Positions 16,748 to 24,932 of a DNA stretch of 31,884 nt are shown here, in pieces. Positions within the stretch are counted from its first letter, which is position 1. Each line of letters begins with the position of its first letter. This DNA comes from Anaerolineales bacterium (lineage in GTDB: Bacteria; Chloroflexota; Anaerolineae; Anaerolineales; Anaerolineaceae), in the NCBI GenBank assembly GCA_020060485.1, contig JAGVAB010000118.1, positions 1 to 31,884 on the forward strand. The letters are read 5' to 3'. A program made the translations under genes and the position numbers. The notes beneath the pieces were generated by a model that was given only the letters and a program-made list of their open reading frames with translations, made no database searches and was not told the DNA's origin.

Positions 16748-16758
16748 ATGGAGTATGA

Positions 16759-17541
16759 ATGATCCAATCCTTGCAACCCGCCATAAAAGCCTTGATCATC
16801 GACATGGATGGAGTCCTCTGGAGATCCGAGCAGCCCATTGGGGATCTGCCACGTCTTTTTGCACGCATTCGGCAGCTGGAACTAAGAACCATCTTTGCAA
16901 CCAATAATGCTACACGCACCATAGACCAGTATGTGCATCGCCTGGGCCGCTTCGGCATTCCCGCGGTACCTGACCAGATCATTACCTCCGCCATTGCCAC
17001 CGCCCACTTCCTCAAACAACGCTTTCCCAAGGGCGGCCCGGTTTTCATCATCGGAGAAATCGGTCTGACCGAAGCCCTTAAAAGCTGCGGATTCTATGCC
17101 CAAGACGAGGATGTGCTGGCCGTTGTCGCCGGTTTGGACCGCACTGTAACCTACGAAAAACTCTCCCAAGCCACACACCTCATTCATGCCGGGGCGCTCT
17201 TCTACGGCACCAATCCGGATACTACCCTGCCCACTCCCCAAGGACCGGCCATGGGAGCGGGCGGAATTCTCGCTGCAATACAAACCTCCACCGATGTACA
17301 GCCGGTCATCTCCGGCAAGCCGTACACCCCCATGATGGACATGGTGCTGGAAAAATTGAATCTGCCTCCCGCCGAGATACTGGCTGTGGGTGACCGTCTA
17401 AACACTGACATTCAGGCAGGCCAGAACATTGGCTGCAAAACCGCCCTGGTGTTGACCGGCATCAGCACGCGCTCCGAAGCCGAAGCCTGGAATCCTCCTC
17501 CCGATCTCATCGCTGAAGATTTCACTGCCCTGATTGGATGA
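16759..17541 (+). CDS. HAD-IIA family hydrolase (NagD/phosphoglycolate-type phosphatase)
   Basis: A 260-residue HAD phosphatase of subclass IIA. Motif I is DMDGVLW, with nucleophile Asp15 and Asp17; motif II is ATNNAT; motif III Lys is in SGKPYTPMMD; motif IV is VGDRLNTDI. The domain between motifs II and III (about residues 85-180) is a type C2 cap. Relatives hydrolyse phosphoglycolate, p-nitrophenyl phosphate or nucleotide monophosphates; the substrate here is unknown. ATG 16759 has a weak purine stretch GGAGTATGA upstream. Its TGA overlaps the rlmN ATG by four bases, so the two are translationally coupled. Confidence 0.93.
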   Translation: MIQSLQPAIKALIIDMDGVLWRSEQPIGDLPRLFARIRQLELRTIFATNNATRTIDQYVHRLGRFGIPAVPDQIITSAIATAHFLKQRFPKGGPVFIIGEIGLTEALKSCGFYAQDEDVLAVVAGLDRTVTYEKLSQATHLIHAGALFYGTNPDTTLPTPQGPAMGAGGILAAIQTSTDVQPVISGKPYTPMMDMVLEKLNLPPAEILAVGDRLNTDIQAGQNIGCKTALVLTGISTRSEAEAWNPPPDLIAEDFTALIG

Positions 17542-18626
17542 ATGCCATGAAGGATACTGCTTCCCTGGATTCCGAACTGATCCCCGCCAGGAAACTAATC
17601 TACGATCTCTCCTTGTCCGAGATAATGACCTTGCTCACCTCATGGGGGGAAAAGGAATACCGGGCAAAACAGATCTGGCAGGGTCTTTATCAGCAGTTCT
17701 GGAACTCGCCGGAGCAATTCACCACCCTGCCCAAATCTTTGCAGCAGAAGCTGGCGGATGCATTCAGTTTCGCAGCTCTCACGCCCATCCGCTCACTGGT
17801 TTCCAAAGACACCAATACCGTCAAAACCCTTTTTCGCCTGCCAGATTCGCATGCCATAGAAGCTGTTCTCATGCGCTACGAGCAACGCCGCACGCTGTGC
17901 ATCTCCACCCAGGTTGGCTGTGCCATGAATTGCAGTTTCTGCGCCACCGGCCAAATGGGCTTCAACCGCCACCTTGCCAGCGGCGAAATCGTTGAACAGG
18001 TCATATACTACGCTCGTGAATTGGCCCGTCAACAGGAGGCCGTCACCAATGTCGTTGTCATGGGCATGGGTGAACCATTCCATAACTACGAAGCCACCAT
18101 GCAGGCCATTGACCGCCTCAACGACCACGAAGGTTTCAACCTCGGTGAACGCCGCTTTACCATTTCCACCGTCGGTTTGGTGCCTGTAATTCGGAAATTC
18201 GCCGCCGAAAAACGCCAGATCAACCTGGCAATTAGTTTGCATGCCGCCAATGACAGCCTGCGCTCATCTATGCTGCCCATCAACAACACCTACCCCGTTG
18301 AAGAATTGATCGCCGCCTGCCGGGATTATGTTGATCTGACCCACCGCCGCATCACCTTCGAATGGGCCTTGATCCAGGGCGTCAACGATTCCCTCCAGGA
18401 AGCCCACAAGCTGGCTGCCTTGCTGCATGGCCTGCTTTGCCACGTGAATGTCATTCCCCTTAATCCTACCGACCAATTCGCCGGGCAGGCCACCACCCGC
18501 ACACAAGCCGAAGCCTTCAAAGCCGAGCTTGAAAAACAAGGCATTCCTTGTACCATCCGCCTGCGCCGCGGCCTTGAGATCGGCGCCGGGTGCGGCCAAT
18601 TGGCCGCCGCCAATCCGCCCCTGTGA
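17538..18626 (+). CDS. rlmN: 23S rRNA/tRNA adenine-C2 methyltransferase RlmN (radical SAM)
   Basis: A 362-residue RlmN that methylates C2 of A2503 in 23S rRNA and of A37 in certain tRNAs. The radical SAM cluster motif C-x3-C-x2-C is Cys128, Cys132, Cys135 (VGCAMNCSFCATG). Conserved MGMGEPFHNYE and the C-terminal methyl-carrying Cys352 (GLEIGAGCGQL) are present, so it should be active. Length is normal. It overlaps the HAD gene by four bases (ATGA). It is followed after 14 bp by ftsY, whose promoter overlaps the rlmN stop. Confidence 0.97.
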   Translation: MNAMKDTASLDSELIPARKLIYDLSLSEIMTLLTSWGEKEYRAKQIWQGLYQQFWNSPEQFTTLPKSLQQKLADAFSFAALTPIRSLVSKDTNTVKTLFRLPDSHAIEAVLMRYEQRRTLCISTQVGCAMNCSFCATGQMGFNRHLASGEIVEQVIYYARELARQQEAVTNVVVMGMGEPFHNYEATMQAIDRLNDHEGFNLGERRFTISTVGLVPVIRKFAAEKRQINLAISLHAANDSLRSSMLPINNTYPVEELIAACRDYVDLTHRRITFEWALIQGVNDSLQEAHKLAALLHGLLCHVNVIPLNPTDQFAGQATTRTQAEAFKAELEKQGIPCTIRLRRGLEIGAGCGQLAAANPPL

Positions 18627-18632
18627 TATAAT
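18624..18632 (+). promoter_or_regulatory. Extended -10 for ftsY overlapping the rlmN stop
   Basis: TGATATAAT is a TG-extended perfect TATAAT, and its TGA is the rlmN stop. The last base is eight bases before the ftsY ATG, so RNA would start at or one or two bases before the ATG, giving a leaderless message. No SD is visible before the ATG. Confidence 0.55.
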
Positions 18633-18640
18633 CTTGCACC

Positions 18641-19549
18641 ATGGCTGAACTCTTCACGAAATGGATATCCGGGCTTGACCGCACCCGCAAAATGGCCTTT
18701 GGCCGTATTAGCAATTTCCTGGGTGCCAGCGAGATTAACGACACCACCTGGGAAGATCTGGAAGCAATGTTGATCCAGGCAGATCTCGGCATGGAGGTAA
18801 CCGCATCGATCATCACTGCCCTGCAGCAACAAGTGATCGAAAACGGGTTCACCAAATCCAGCGAATTAAAGACCTGCCTTGAACAAGACCTGCAAAACCG
18901 GCTGGCCGAACCACCGGTGCTGGATTTCTCTGCCCACAGACCGGCTATCATTCTGCTGGTGGGCGTCAATGGATCTGGTAAAACCACCACCACTGCCAAA
19001 TTGGCGAAACACTATACCAGCCAGGGGAAAAAAGTTGTTCTTGGTGCGGCAGATACTTTCCGCGCCGCCGCAGTCGACCAACTCCAGGCCTGGGGTGAAC
19101 GGCTCAATATCCCCGTCATTGCCGGGCAGCCAGGCGGAGATTCGGGTGCAGTGGCCTACGACGCCATCCAGGCCGGCATTTCCCGCAATGCTGACTTTGT
19201 TTTGATCGACACTGCCGGTCGCCTGCACACCCGTTACAACCTGATGGAAGAATTAAAAAAAGTACATCGCGTGGCAGGCAAAGCACTGGCCGGCGCACCG
19301 CATGCCACCTGGCTGGTGCTCGATGCCACCACCGGCCAGAACGCGCTGCAACAGGCGCGAGCATTCAAAGAAGCCGTTCAGGTCACAGGTGTCATCCTCG
19401 CCAAGCTTGATTCTTCTGCCCGCGGCGGCATGGCCTTTGCCATCCAGCACGAATTACAATTACCCATTCTGTTTGCAGGGTTGGGGGAACACCCCGACGA
19501 CCTGCAACCCTTTGACAAAGCAGCTTTTGTTAAAGGCATTTTTTCTTAG
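18641..19549 (+). CDS. ftsY: Signal recognition particle receptor FtsY
   Basis: A 302-residue SRP receptor GTPase. It contains an N domain of helices (about 1-95) and a G domain with [10 protein letters not shown] (108-117), the SRP-GTPase [11 protein letters not shown] (138-148), [11 protein letters not shown] (190-200) and [10 protein letters not shown]. The long acidic A domain of E. coli FtsY is missing, as in many bacteria, and the start [20 protein letters not shown] provides the membrane-binding amphipathic helix. Together with the SRP it delivers ribosomes to SecYEG. ATG 18641 has no SD and sits right behind a -10 box, which suggests a leaderless transcript in addition to read-through from rlmN. 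prfB follows after 21 bp. Confidence 0.97.
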   Translation: MAELFTKWISGLDRTRKMAFGRISNFLGASEINDTTWEDLEAMLIQADLGMEVTASIITALQQQVIENGFTKSSELKTCLEQDLQNRLAEPPVLDFSAHRPAIILLVGVNGSGKTTTTAKLAKHYTSQGKKVVLGAADTFRAAAVDQLQAWGERLNIPVIAGQPGGDSGAVAYDAIQAGISRNADFVLIDTAGRLHTRYNLMEELKKVHRVAGKALAGAPHATWLVLDATTGQNALQQARAFKEAVQVTGVILAKLDSSARGGMAFAIQHELQLPILFAGLGEHPDDLQPFDKAAFVKGIFS

Positions 19550-19570
19550 AAACTTTACAAGGAGTTCACT

Positions 19571-20654
19571 ATGCAAGACCTGATCGATCGCGCCAAAGAC
19601 TGCGATCAAAAAATCCGTGACCTCATGGTGCATCTTTGACTACGCTCAAAAAGAACTGGAACTGGAAGACTACCTGAAGAGGTCGGAAGACCCCGATCTT
19701 TGGAACAACAACGAAGAAGCGCAGAGAGTCATGAAGATGGCTGCCGAGCTGCGCGACGATATCGAAGAATGGCGTGCCCTTCAACAACACGCCCAGGATG
19801 CTCTCGAACTGGCAGAAATGGACGAAGAGAGTCTTCGGCCTGAGCTGGAAGCAGAGCTTCTGGAACTGGAAAACACGCTTGCCAAGAAGGAATTCAACAT
19901 CCTCCTTTCAGGCAGATTTGACAAAGGCAACGCCTTGCTTGCCATCCATGCCGGAGCGGGTGGAACCGATTCACAAGATTGGGCCGGCATGCTTGAGCGC
20001 ATGTACCTGCGCTGGGCTGAGAGACAGGGTTTTGAAGCAGAGATACTGGATGCTACCGAGGGTGAAGAAGCCGGGCTGAAAAGCGCCACCATTGCTGTCA
20101 CCGGTAAATACGCCTACGGCTATTTGCATTCGGAAAAAGGAGTCCACCGTCTGGTGCGGCTGTCACCCTTTGACGCTGCTCACCGCCGCCACACATCCTT
20201 TGCCTTGGTGGAAGTCCTGCCGGAAGCCGCTGCCGAAGATCCGGAGATCAAGATCAACCCCGACGATCTGCGCATCGATGTCTTCAAATCGTCAGGTGCT
20301 GGCGGCCAAAATGTGCAGAAGAACGCCACCGCAGTGCGTATCACCCACATCCCTAGCGGCTTGGTCGTTTCCTGCCAGAATGAGCGCTCCCAAACCCAGA
20401 ACCGCGCCAATGCTTTGCGTGTCCTGCGCTCCCGCCTGCTGGAGATCAAACAGCAGCAGCAAGCCGATGAATTATCAGAATTGCGCGGTGAATACACCAA
20501 AGCCGAATGGGGCAGTCAGATCCGCTCATATGTACTCCATCCTTATCACATGGTCAAGGATCACCGCACCGAATTCGAAATGGGAAACACCCAGGCTGTC
20601 CTTGATGGCGATTTGAACGGTTTCATGGAAGCCTACCTGAAAATACGGCAATAG
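19571..20654 (+). CDS. prfB: Peptide chain release factor 2, with +1 programmed frameshift
   Basis: Release factor 2 ends translation at UGA and UAA. Translation starts at ATG 19571 (AAGGAG five to ten bases upstream) and meets an in-frame TGA at 19637-19639 after 22 codons. The slip site CTTTGAC at 19634-19640 is the classic RF2 autoregulation site, where low RF2 lets the ribosome shift +1 and continue with Asp from 19638. The joined product is 360 residues. It keeps the stop-reading tripeptide SPF (about 198-200) and the catalytic GGQ (about 244-246), plus GAGGTDSQDWAGML. The upstream SD-like stimulator of E. coli (AGGGGG) is not clear; only ATGGTG is present. Confidence 0.96.
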
Positions 20655-20671
20655 GATCACTTGGAAAACGA

Positions 20672-20699
20672 GACTGCCGCATTTTATCTTGCGGCAGTC
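20672..20699 (+). terminator. Hairpin after prfB
   Basis: GACTGCCGCA and TGCGGCAGTC form a perfect 10-bp stem with an 8-base loop, 18 bases after the prfB stop. The following ATTCC is T-poor, so termination may be partial. Confidence 0.65.
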
Positions 20700-20711
20700 A
20701 TTCCAGATAAG

Positions 20712-20748
20712 CAAAAACCCCTGCCAGGCAATTGCCCATAGCAGGGGT
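20712..20748 (-). terminator. Rho-independent terminator after rpmF
   Basis: Read on the minus strand, ACCCCTGC (20748-20741) pairs with GCAGGGGT (20724-20717), followed by TTTTT. The loop contains the self-complementary GGCAATTGCC. It sits just beyond the rpmF stop and back to back with the prfB hairpin. Confidence 0.75.
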
Positions 20749-20773
20749 GTGCTTTATCCCTGGAGAAAAAATA

Positions 20774-20959
20774 CTACTTTTCTCCTGTTGAAATGACCTC
20801 ACGGCCTTTGTAATGCCCACAATTTGGACACACGGTATGCGGCAAACGCATTTCACCACAATTGCTGCATTGCACCAACTGAGCTGGTTTCAAACCATCA
20901 TTTGCCCGCCGGCGATCCCGACGACCTTTGGAAATTTTGCGTTTTGGAAGCGGACCCAT
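20774..20959 (-). CDS. rpmF: Large ribosomal subunit protein bL32
   Basis: A 61-residue basic protein with the L32 pattern MGPLPKRKISKGRRDRRRAN and a zinc-binding pair C-x2-C (CSNC) and C-x2-C (CPNC). It is the zinc form of L32 and binds domain V/I of the 23S rRNA. AGGAG lies about six bases before ATG 20959. The gene is convergent with prfB and has a near-consensus promoter at 21012-21040. Confidence 0.97.
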   Translation of the reverse strand: MGPLPKRKISKGRRDRRRANDGLKPAQLVQCSNCGEMRLPHTVCPNCGHYKGREVISTGEK

Positions 20960-21011
20960 TTTTACTCCTGTAAACGATTACGCATAATGTTCTCTATAAA
21001 CAAGCTCGCCA

Positions 21012-21040
21012 ATTATACAAAGGAAACCACCTGCGGTCAA
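21012..21040 (-). promoter_or_regulatory. rpmF promoter, TTGACC, 17-bp spacer, TATAAT
   Basis: On the minus strand TTGACC (21040-21035) and perfect TATAAT (21017-21012) are 17 bases apart. The predicted start is about 45 bases before the rpmF ATG. It is the strongest promoter I see in the window. Confidence 0.8.
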
Positions 21041-21156
21041 GGTCTGGATTGTTCAGATTCATGGCCTTTTCAAAGTTGATTTTTCATTTGCCTCTTTTAT
21101 TGATAACACAAGGACAAACCAATAAGCCCCAGGCTCAACACATCGCCTGGATTTGT

Positions 21157-21261
21157 TCACTTCATCCCTCCAGCTTCCCTCCCCGCTGCATGCTTGACGG
21201 ATTGGGCCCATTCTTCTGCGGGAAGTGGTGTTGGGCGAGGGCAGCCAACCATCATTAACAT
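21157..21261 (-). CDS. Possible 34-residue small ORF, uncertain
   Basis: In the otherwise empty 460-bp stretch between rpmF and the phosphatase gene, a frame of 34 codons on the minus strand begins ATG 21261 and translates to a protein-like sequence with VGCPRPTPLPAEEW, then EAGGMK at the end. The codon before the ATG is a stop and no SD is visible. It could be a small protein, a decayed remnant of a larger gene, or chance. Confidence 0.15.
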   Translation of the reverse strand: MLMMVGCPRPTPLPAEEWAQSVKHAAGREAGGMK

Positions 21262-21407
21262 TTAGGAACAACTTTGGTTTGGCCAACCTTCACTGTTTTG
21301 AAAAATCATGAATGTCAAGGTACTTTGAGAATGCCGTATGTTCAGGTTTCAAAACACCAATTCGAATGAAATTCAAAAATTCCTACACCCAACTCTCGAA
21401 AGTGTAT

Positions 21408-21413
21408 TAAAAT
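21408..21413 (+). promoter_or_regulatory. -10-like TAAAAT just before the phosphatase ATG
   Basis: TAAAAT matches five of six -10 bases and ends six bases before ATG 21420, so transcription would begin at the start codon. No SD precedes the ATG and no clear -35 is visible. Confidence 0.4.
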
Positions 21414-21419
21414 GAATAT

Positions 21420-22142
21420 ATGGAAATTCAAATTGCAGTGGCCAAGATTAACAAATACGCTTCCTCCGAGAGCGGGGACACGCTGGAAATTGTCGAGCGT
21501 CCCAACGGCGGAGTTTCAGTTGTGCTGGCAGACGGCCAGTCTTCGGGACGGGGCGCCAAAGCTACCTCTACCCTGGTGGTTCGCAAAGTCCTTGCTTTGC
21601 TGGCTGAAGGTGTGCGGGATGGCGCTGCTGCGCGCGCCGCTTCCGATTATCTGTACACCGAGAAGAACGGCAAGGTAACCGCCTGCCTCACCATCCTGTC
21701 TGCTGATCTGGAGACCGGCACTCTGGTCATCACCCGCAATTCTCCCACACCGGTCTTTGTGGCTCAGAACGAAAACATCGACAAAATCACTTCCGAATCC
21801 ATTCCAATTGGCACTTCGCGCAATATCCGTCCGTCTATCTCCGAATTCTCCTTGCGCAGTGGCACGACCATTGTCATCTTTACCGATGGTCTGATCTTCG
21901 CCGGAGAAAGGTATGGGCTGTCCATGGATGTTGGAACCCTGCTGGACTGCCTTCTGGAAGAAATGGAACCTTCCGCTCAATACATCGCTGATACCATCCT
22001 GGCAGAAGCCATGCGGCTTGACCAAAACCGCCCAAATGACGACACCAGTGTCGTTGTCCTGCGGGTGCTGCCCGACGAAACAGATCAGGTTCGCCGCATG
22101 GTTGTGCGTCTGCCAGTACCGCCCCTGCAAATTCCCACCTAG
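21420..22142 (+). CDS. PP2C/SpoIIE-type serine phosphatase
   Basis: A 240-residue stand-alone PP2C-like domain of the SpoIIE type. The first metal motif is in VVLADGQSSGRGAKATSTL (Asp38-Gly39, Gly43); FTDGL (Asp156) and the C-terminal metal-binding NDDTSVVVL (Asp207/Asp208) follow. Such enzymes dephosphorylate proteins such as anti-sigma-factor antagonists. The first motif differs from the common DGMGSG, so activity is probable but not proved. No sensor or transmembrane domain is present. The following P-loop gene starts 13 bp later, probably in the same transcript. No SD precedes the ATG. Confidence 0.82.
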   Translation: MEIQIAVAKINKYASSESGDTLEIVERPNGGVSVVLADGQSSGRGAKATSTLVVRKVLALLAEGVRDGAAARAASDYLYTEKNGKVTACLTILSADLETGTLVITRNSPTPVFVAQNENIDKITSESIPIGTSRNIRPSISEFSLRSGTTIVIFTDGLIFAGERYGLSMDVGTLLDCLLEEMEPSAQYIADTILAEAMRLDQNRPNDDTSVVVLRVLPDETDQVRRMVVRLPVPPLQIPT

Positions 22143-22155
22143 AGGAAGCCTCCCA

Positions 22156-22521
22156 ATGCAGTATCCGGTGATTGGCATTGTTGGACCTTGCGCAGCCGGG
22201 AAATCCACCCTGATCAATAACCTCGCAAACCTGGGTATTACGGCCAAACATATCGCGCAGGAACATTCCTTTGTTCCTGCGATGTGGGAACGGTTGTCTT
22301 CCCCTGATGTTCTCATCTTTTTGGATATTACCTTCGAAGAATCCATGAAACGCAGAAAACAGAACTGGGGTATTGAAGACTACCAGGAACAACAGCACCG
22401 CCTCCGGCATGCCCGCCAGTATGCCCATCTTTATTTGGATACAACCAGCCTCAACCCCATGCAGGTGCTCGAATGTGTCCTGAAATTCCTGGATGAGTAC
22501 GATGAAACCATCCAGAAATAA
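22156..22521 (+). CDS. Small P-loop NTPase/kinase-like protein
   Basis: A 121-residue protein with a Walker A GPCAAGKST (residues 10-18) after a hydrophobic strand, then VLIFLDITFEESMKRR, a typical kinase strand with basic lid residues (RRKQNW, HRLRHAR). It resembles a minimal nucleoside or dephospho-CoA kinase fold. I do not recognise a defined family. GAGGAAG lies about eight bases before ATG 22156. It follows the SpoIIE-like phosphatase by 13 bp, and the close pairing hints at a linked function. Confidence 0.7.
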   Translation: MQYPVIGIVGPCAAGKSTLINNLANLGITAKHIAQEHSFVPAMWERLSSPDVLIFLDITFEESMKRRKQNWGIEDYQEQQHRLRHARQYAHLYLDTTSLNPMQVLECVLKFLDEYDETIQK

Positions 22522-22564
22522 AAATTACCGTTCTTAATTCAGGCGCTTTTCAAAAAAAATGCGG

Positions 22565-22570
22565 TATAAT
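22565..22570 (+). promoter_or_regulatory. Candidate -10 of the secD-secF operon
   Basis: A perfect TATAAT, preceded by an eight-A run but no recognisable -35. The predicted start is about 50 bases before the secD ATG, in front of the leader hairpin. Confidence 0.5.
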
Positions 22571-22580
22571 CTGTCGAAGC

Positions 22581-22597
22581 GCCAGCCACTGGCTGGC
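22581..22597 (+). promoter_or_regulatory. Strong hairpin in the secD leader
   Basis: GCCAGCC and GGCTGGC pair in a 7-bp GC-rich stem with a three-base loop ACT, between the -10 box and the SD (GGAGG 22612-22616). It would be at the very 5' end of the mRNA and may protect it or tune translation. Confidence 0.5.
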
Positions 22598-22626
22598 ATT
22601 TGTCATTATTCGGAGGCCTTGAACGA

Positions 22627-23982
22627 ATGAAACAAAGTTACGTAAAATGGATCCTGATCCTCCTGTTGCTTGTCGTTGTCATTTGGATCGTACTCCCCAA
22701 TAACCCGGGAATCCGCATTGGCAATTTCAATCGCAGTCTGGATACTGTACTCGGCCTGGATCTCCAGGGCGGCCTGCAGGTGCTGCTGGAAGCCGATCTC
22801 CCCGAGAATGTGGAAATCAACCCAATTGACATGAATAATGCCCGCCAGATCCTCGAAAATCGCAGTAATGGTCTCGGGGTCAGTGAAGTTACCTTCCAGG
22901 TTGCTGGCACTCGCCGTATCGTGGGTGAGTTTCCTGGCCTGGAAGACACCGAAGAGGTCATTGCGGTGCTGAAAGAAGTGGGCCAGTTGGAATTCGTTGA
23001 TATGGGCACGACCTACCTCAATCCGGGAACAGAAGTGATCACTGATTTCGGCGGACAGCAAATCGTCCAGCCAACTGACCTGACAGGTGAGGCACCCGTC
23101 GTTTGGCACACAGTTATGACAGGCGCTAATTTGAGGGAAGTCAACGTTACCCGAACCGAGCTGGGCGAGATCGTTGTTCAGTTCACTCTCGATGACGCAG
23201 GGAAGCAGATATTTGCCGACCATACCTCTGCCAATGTGGGCAAATACCTGGCGATTGTCCTTGATAAAAAGGTGATCTCTACTCCTGTCATCCAGACCGC
23301 CATCACCCAGGGCGGAGGCATCATCTCGGGTAATTTCGACACAGATTCTGCCAACAATCTGGCCATCCAGCTTCGCTATGGCTCACTACCCATCCCCTTC
23401 AAGGTTGTGGAAAGCCGCGTTGTCGGTCCCACTCTTGGCGAAGACTCATTGAACAAGAGCCTTGTCGCCGGCCTGGTTGGCATGATCATCATCACCCTCT
23501 TCATGGTGATTTACTACCGCCTTCCGGGTATCGTGGCCATGCTTTCAATTGCCACATACGGTTTGATTACCTTTGCGCTCTTCAAGTTGATCCCGGTCAC
23601 TCTGACCTTGCCCGGTATTGCCGGTTTGATGCTCAGCACAGGCGGTGCGCTGGATGCCAACATTCTGATTTTCGAACGGCTCAAAGAGGAAATTCGCTCC
23701 GGACGCAAACTGGAACAGGCGGTAAGTATGTCTTGGAACCGGGCCTGGCCTTCCATTCGCGACTCGAACCTGGCCACACTGATCACCTCCCTGATCCTTT
23801 TCTGGTTTGGATCGGCTTTTGGCGCCAGCACCGTGAAAGGTTTTGCGGTCACTCTGGCCATTGGTGTGGCAATCTCCCTGTTCTGCGCACTGGTCATCAC
23901 TCGTGCCTACCTTGATCTCGCCTTGCGAATTTTCAACACTGCCGATCATGAGAAGAACACCAAGATGTTTGGAGCTTCCTAA
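22627..23982 (+). CDS. secD: Protein translocase subunit SecD
   Basis: A 451-residue SecD that with SecF pulls exported proteins through SecYEG using the proton motive force. An N-terminal TM helix (about 8-27) is followed by the periplasmic P1 region ([13 protein letters not shown], a family signature) and five more helices. TM4 has [17 protein letters not shown], the conserved proton-path region. The start ATG 22627 follows GGAGG by about ten bases; the frame open upstream of it is not used. A promoter -10 and leader hairpin precede it. secF follows after 11 bp. Confidence 0.97.
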   Translation: MKQSYVKWILILLLLVVVIWIVLPNNPGIRIGNFNRSLDTVLGLDLQGGLQVLLEADLPENVEINPIDMNNARQILENRSNGLGVSEVTFQVAGTRRIVGEFPGLEDTEEVIAVLKEVGQLEFVDMGTTYLNPGTEVITDFGGQQIVQPTDLTGEAPVVWHTVMTGANLREVNVTRTELGEIVVQFTLDDAGKQIFADHTSANVGKYLAIVLDKKVISTPVIQTAITQGGGIISGNFDTDSANNLAIQLRYGSLPIPFKVVESRVVGPTLGEDSLNKSLVAGLVGMIIITLFMVIYYRLPGIVAMLSIATYGLITFALFKLIPVTLTLPGIAGLMLSTGGALDANILIFERLKEEIRSGRKLEQAVSMSWNRAWPSIRDSNLATLITSLILFWFGSAFGASTVKGFAVTLAIGVAISLFCALVITRAYLDLALRIFNTADHEKNTKMFGAS

Positions 23983-23993
23983 AGGATAGCGCT

Positions 23994-24917
23994 ATGGATA
24001 TTTTAGGTAAACGATACATTTTCTTCGCCATTTCTCTTCTGGCAATCATTCCGGGTATGGTGATCCTGGCCCTTGGCGGTGGTCTGCCTCTTTCAATTGA
24101 CTTTGTGGGTGGCAGCCTGCTGGAAGTGCGCTTTGAATCTGGCGTTGCGCCGGATCAGGAAGCTGTTGAGATCCTTTACAACGAACTGGGTATTCAGGAT
24201 GTGCAAATCAAAACCACAGCCAGCAATGATATTCTTATCATCCAGTCGCCTACACTGACCGAAGAGCAACAGACTGAAATCGTAAGCACCATGGAATCGA
24301 CCTTCTCGGATCAGGTTACCGTGCTGATGTTTGACAACGTCAGTCCTGCCATTGGCCGGGAAGTGACCAACCGAGCTTTCCTGGCTGTGGCAGTAGCTGC
24401 ATTGGGTGTCATCATCTACATGACATTTGCTTTCCGCGGCGTGCCGCACGCCTTCCGCTATGGCGTTTGCGCCATTCTGGCCATGATCCACGATGTCTTG
24501 ATTGTGGTCTCCCTGTCTGCTATTGGTGGCAAGTTGTGGGGTTGGCAATTTGATTCCCTCGCTTTGACTGCCTTGTTAACTGTCATTGGTTTCTCTGTTC
24601 AGGACAAGATCGTTGTCTTTGACCGTATGCGCGAAAACCGCAACATCTTTCGCAAGCTGGACTTTGAAACCCTGGCCAACCACTCCATCATCCAAACCTT
24701 GGGCCGTTCGATTAACACCCAATTGATGACTTCGGAGTTCATGCTCCTGGCCCTGGCATTGTTTGGCGGTCTTACTCTGCGAGAATTTGCCATCCTTTTG
24801 CTGGTCGGCATGTTCAGTGGAACCTATTCTTCCATTTTCATCGCTGCTCCAGCGTTGGTGATTTGGGAAAATCAGGAATGGAAGACCTGGTTCAAAAAGA
24901 ACAAATCCGCCGCATGA
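23994..24917 (+). CDS. secF: Protein translocase subunit SecF
   Basis: A 307-residue SecF, partner of SecD. An N-terminal helix (about 10-30) leads to the periplasmic domain with SIDFVGGSLLEVRFE, then five helices. The TM4 region reads GFSVQDKIVVFDRMREN, where most homologs have GYSINDTVVVFDRIREN; the Asp and the VVFDR core are kept but Asn and Thr are replaced by Gln and Lys. It ends with a basic tail (KTWFKKNKSAA). It is 11 bp downstream of secD and is followed by a textbook terminator. Confidence 0.97.
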   Translation: MDILGKRYIFFAISLLAIIPGMVILALGGGLPLSIDFVGGSLLEVRFESGVAPDQEAVEILYNELGIQDVQIKTTASNDILIIQSPTLTEEQQTEIVSTMESTFSDQVTVLMFDNVSPAIGREVTNRAFLAVAVAALGVIIYMTFAFRGVPHAFRYGVCAILAMIHDVLIVVSLSAIGGKLWGWQFDSLALTALLTVIGFSVQDKIVVFDRMRENRNIFRKLDFETLANHSIIQTLGRSINTQLMTSEFMLLALALFGGLTLREFAILLLVGMFSGTYSSIFIAAPALVIWENQEWKTWFKKNKSAA

Positions 24918-24932
24918 ATCAAGTATTTGGTC

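Larger units (their letters stand above)
20960..21419. other. 460-bp intergenic region between divergent rpmF and phosphatase genes
   Basis: This is the largest gene-free stretch in the window. It holds the rpmF promoter (21012-21040), an inverted repeat CCAGGC/GCCTGG (21129-21150), the doubtful 34-codon frame, and an A/T-rich 150 bp leading to a -10-like TAAAAT at 21408-21413. I see no RNA gene fold such as SRP RNA, tmRNA or a tRNA. Confidence 0.6.

Noticed and set aside
19617..20654. prfB annotated as a single frame starting at ATG 19617 or 19625-region codons
   Set aside because: The true start is ATG 19571 with a +1 shift at CTTTGAC; the N-terminal residues MTSWCIF in the second frame are not RF2-like.
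20717..20748. Reading the 20717-20748 hairpin as the prfB terminator
   Set aside because: Its T-run follows only on the minus strand, so it belongs to rpmF; prfB has its own hairpin at 20672-20699.
21175..21260. SRP RNA or tmRNA in the rpmF-phosphatase gap
   Set aside because: The GGAAGTGG-like stretch does not carry the conserved SRP tetraloop or tmRNA tRNA-like ends.
21516..22346. 276-codon minus-strand frame over the phosphatase gene
   Set aside because: Antisense to a phosphatase with conserved metal motifs; no ribosome site and no recognisable domain.
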